Shown piece after piece: positions 12,029 through 12,310 of a stretch of DNA of 12,310 nucleotides (its first letter is position 1; each line of letters opens with the position of its first letter). This DNA is from Clostridiales bacterium (lineage in GTDB: Bacteria > Bacillota > Clostridia > Oscillospirales > Oscillospiraceae): contig SFHI01000039.1 of NCBI GenBank assembly GCA_004555705.1, positions 1 through 12,310 of the forward strand, read 5' to 3'. A program made the translations under genes and the position numbers. The notes below the pieces were generated by a model that had not been told where the DNA came from, ran no database searches, and saw only the letters and a list, made by a program, of their open reading frames with translations.

Positions 12029-12310
12029 ATGACTTACAATTGCCACACCAAAGCTGAATTTCTTGATTATCAGCCTTTGTCAATCGAAAGCGGGCACTTT
12101 CTAAATAATCTCTCAGCATTGCCTGCTTCCCATCTTTCACAGGGTAAATTCGTTGAAACAGGAGGAACACCTACTCTTCGTGTTATTGGTGATGTAACTG
12201 ACATTAAAACAGGAAAAGTCGTTATTGCCGAAACCACAAAGAAAATTGTTCGAGCAATCGAGCCCGGTGACATTGTCCAGGCATTCTTGGAAAATCAGCC
12301 ACTTGATGAA
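12029..12310 (+). CDS. Partial reading frame, unrecognised protein, runs off the right edge
   Basis: From ATG 12029 the frame is open for 94 codons to the end of the window. The translation looks protein-like (segments such as TLRVIGDVTDIKTGKVV and IVRAIEPGDIVQAFLE, rich in beta-prone residues) but I do not recognise a family. GC is about 41%, far below the neighbouring genes, and A/T-ending codons dominate, suggesting recent acquisition. There is no good ribosome site before the ATG, and the frame stays open upstream through the terminator, so the true start is uncertain; it may be a truncated fragment. It lies 68 bp after tRNA-Pro, a typical integration position. Confidence 0.55.
   Translation, partial: MTYNCHTKAEFLDYQPLSIESGHFLNNLSALPASHLSQGKFVETGGTPTLRVIGDVTDIKTGKVVIAETTKKIVRAIEPGDIVQAFLENQPLDE

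Overview
The window looks like a chromosomal segment from a low-GC-phylum (Bacillota) anaerobe of moderately high GC content, most likely class Clostridia, possibly Oscillospirales. The evidence is the Gram-positive style of the signals (strong GGAGG ribosome sites, TTG and GTG starts, a T-box leader, tRNA genes with encoded CCA), a lipoprotein with bacterial SH3 repeats, and the gene types. The assignment rests on style and not on a species marker.

Layout, left to right. At 1-250 there is a short array of small palindromes, a perfect 20-bp terminator hairpin, tRNA-Ser(CGA) on the minus strand and its promoter. At 247-513 (minus) is a small cysteine-rich protein. A 199-bp palindromic repeat follows. 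At 833-1465 (minus) is an RluA-type pseudouridine synthase, divergent from a D-2-hydroxyacid dehydrogenase at 1538-2497 (plus) that ends at a hairpin terminator. A second palindromic repeat comes next, then a GNAT acetyltransferase at 2818-3330 (minus). Its upstream region (3331-3550) holds a cluster of DnaA-box-like 9-mers beside a 13-bp inverted repeat and an AT-rich stretch.

The core of the window is one tightly overlapping minus-strand operon, cysS-polA-rimI-tsaD (8944 down to 3551). It is driven by a TTGACA/TAAAAT promoter and preceded by a T-box leader whose specifier loop presents UGC (cysteine). Charged tRNA-Cys would therefore control cysteinyl-tRNA synthetase and, by the overlaps, probably also DNA polymerase I and the t6A37 enzymes encoded downstream.

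At 9316-10535 (plus) there is a promoter and a lipoprotein with four SH3b domains. A strong terminator sits just before the ribosome site of a class I methyltransferase gene (10592-11212). A third palindromic repeat follows. Then comes a decayed tRNA-Pro copy with its own promoter, an intact tRNA-Pro(TGG) with a matching promoter and terminator, and the start of an AT-rich (about 41% GC) reading frame that runs off the right edge. That frame may be the beginning of an accessory island at the tRNA gene.

The most unusual structural signal is that the three palindromic intergenic elements (553-751, 2597-2768, 11292-11476) have unrelated interiors but the same outer boundary, AATTGTTGTTTA on the left and its reverse complement on the right. 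I did not find a defence system, CRISPR array or clear novel multi-gene system inside the window.
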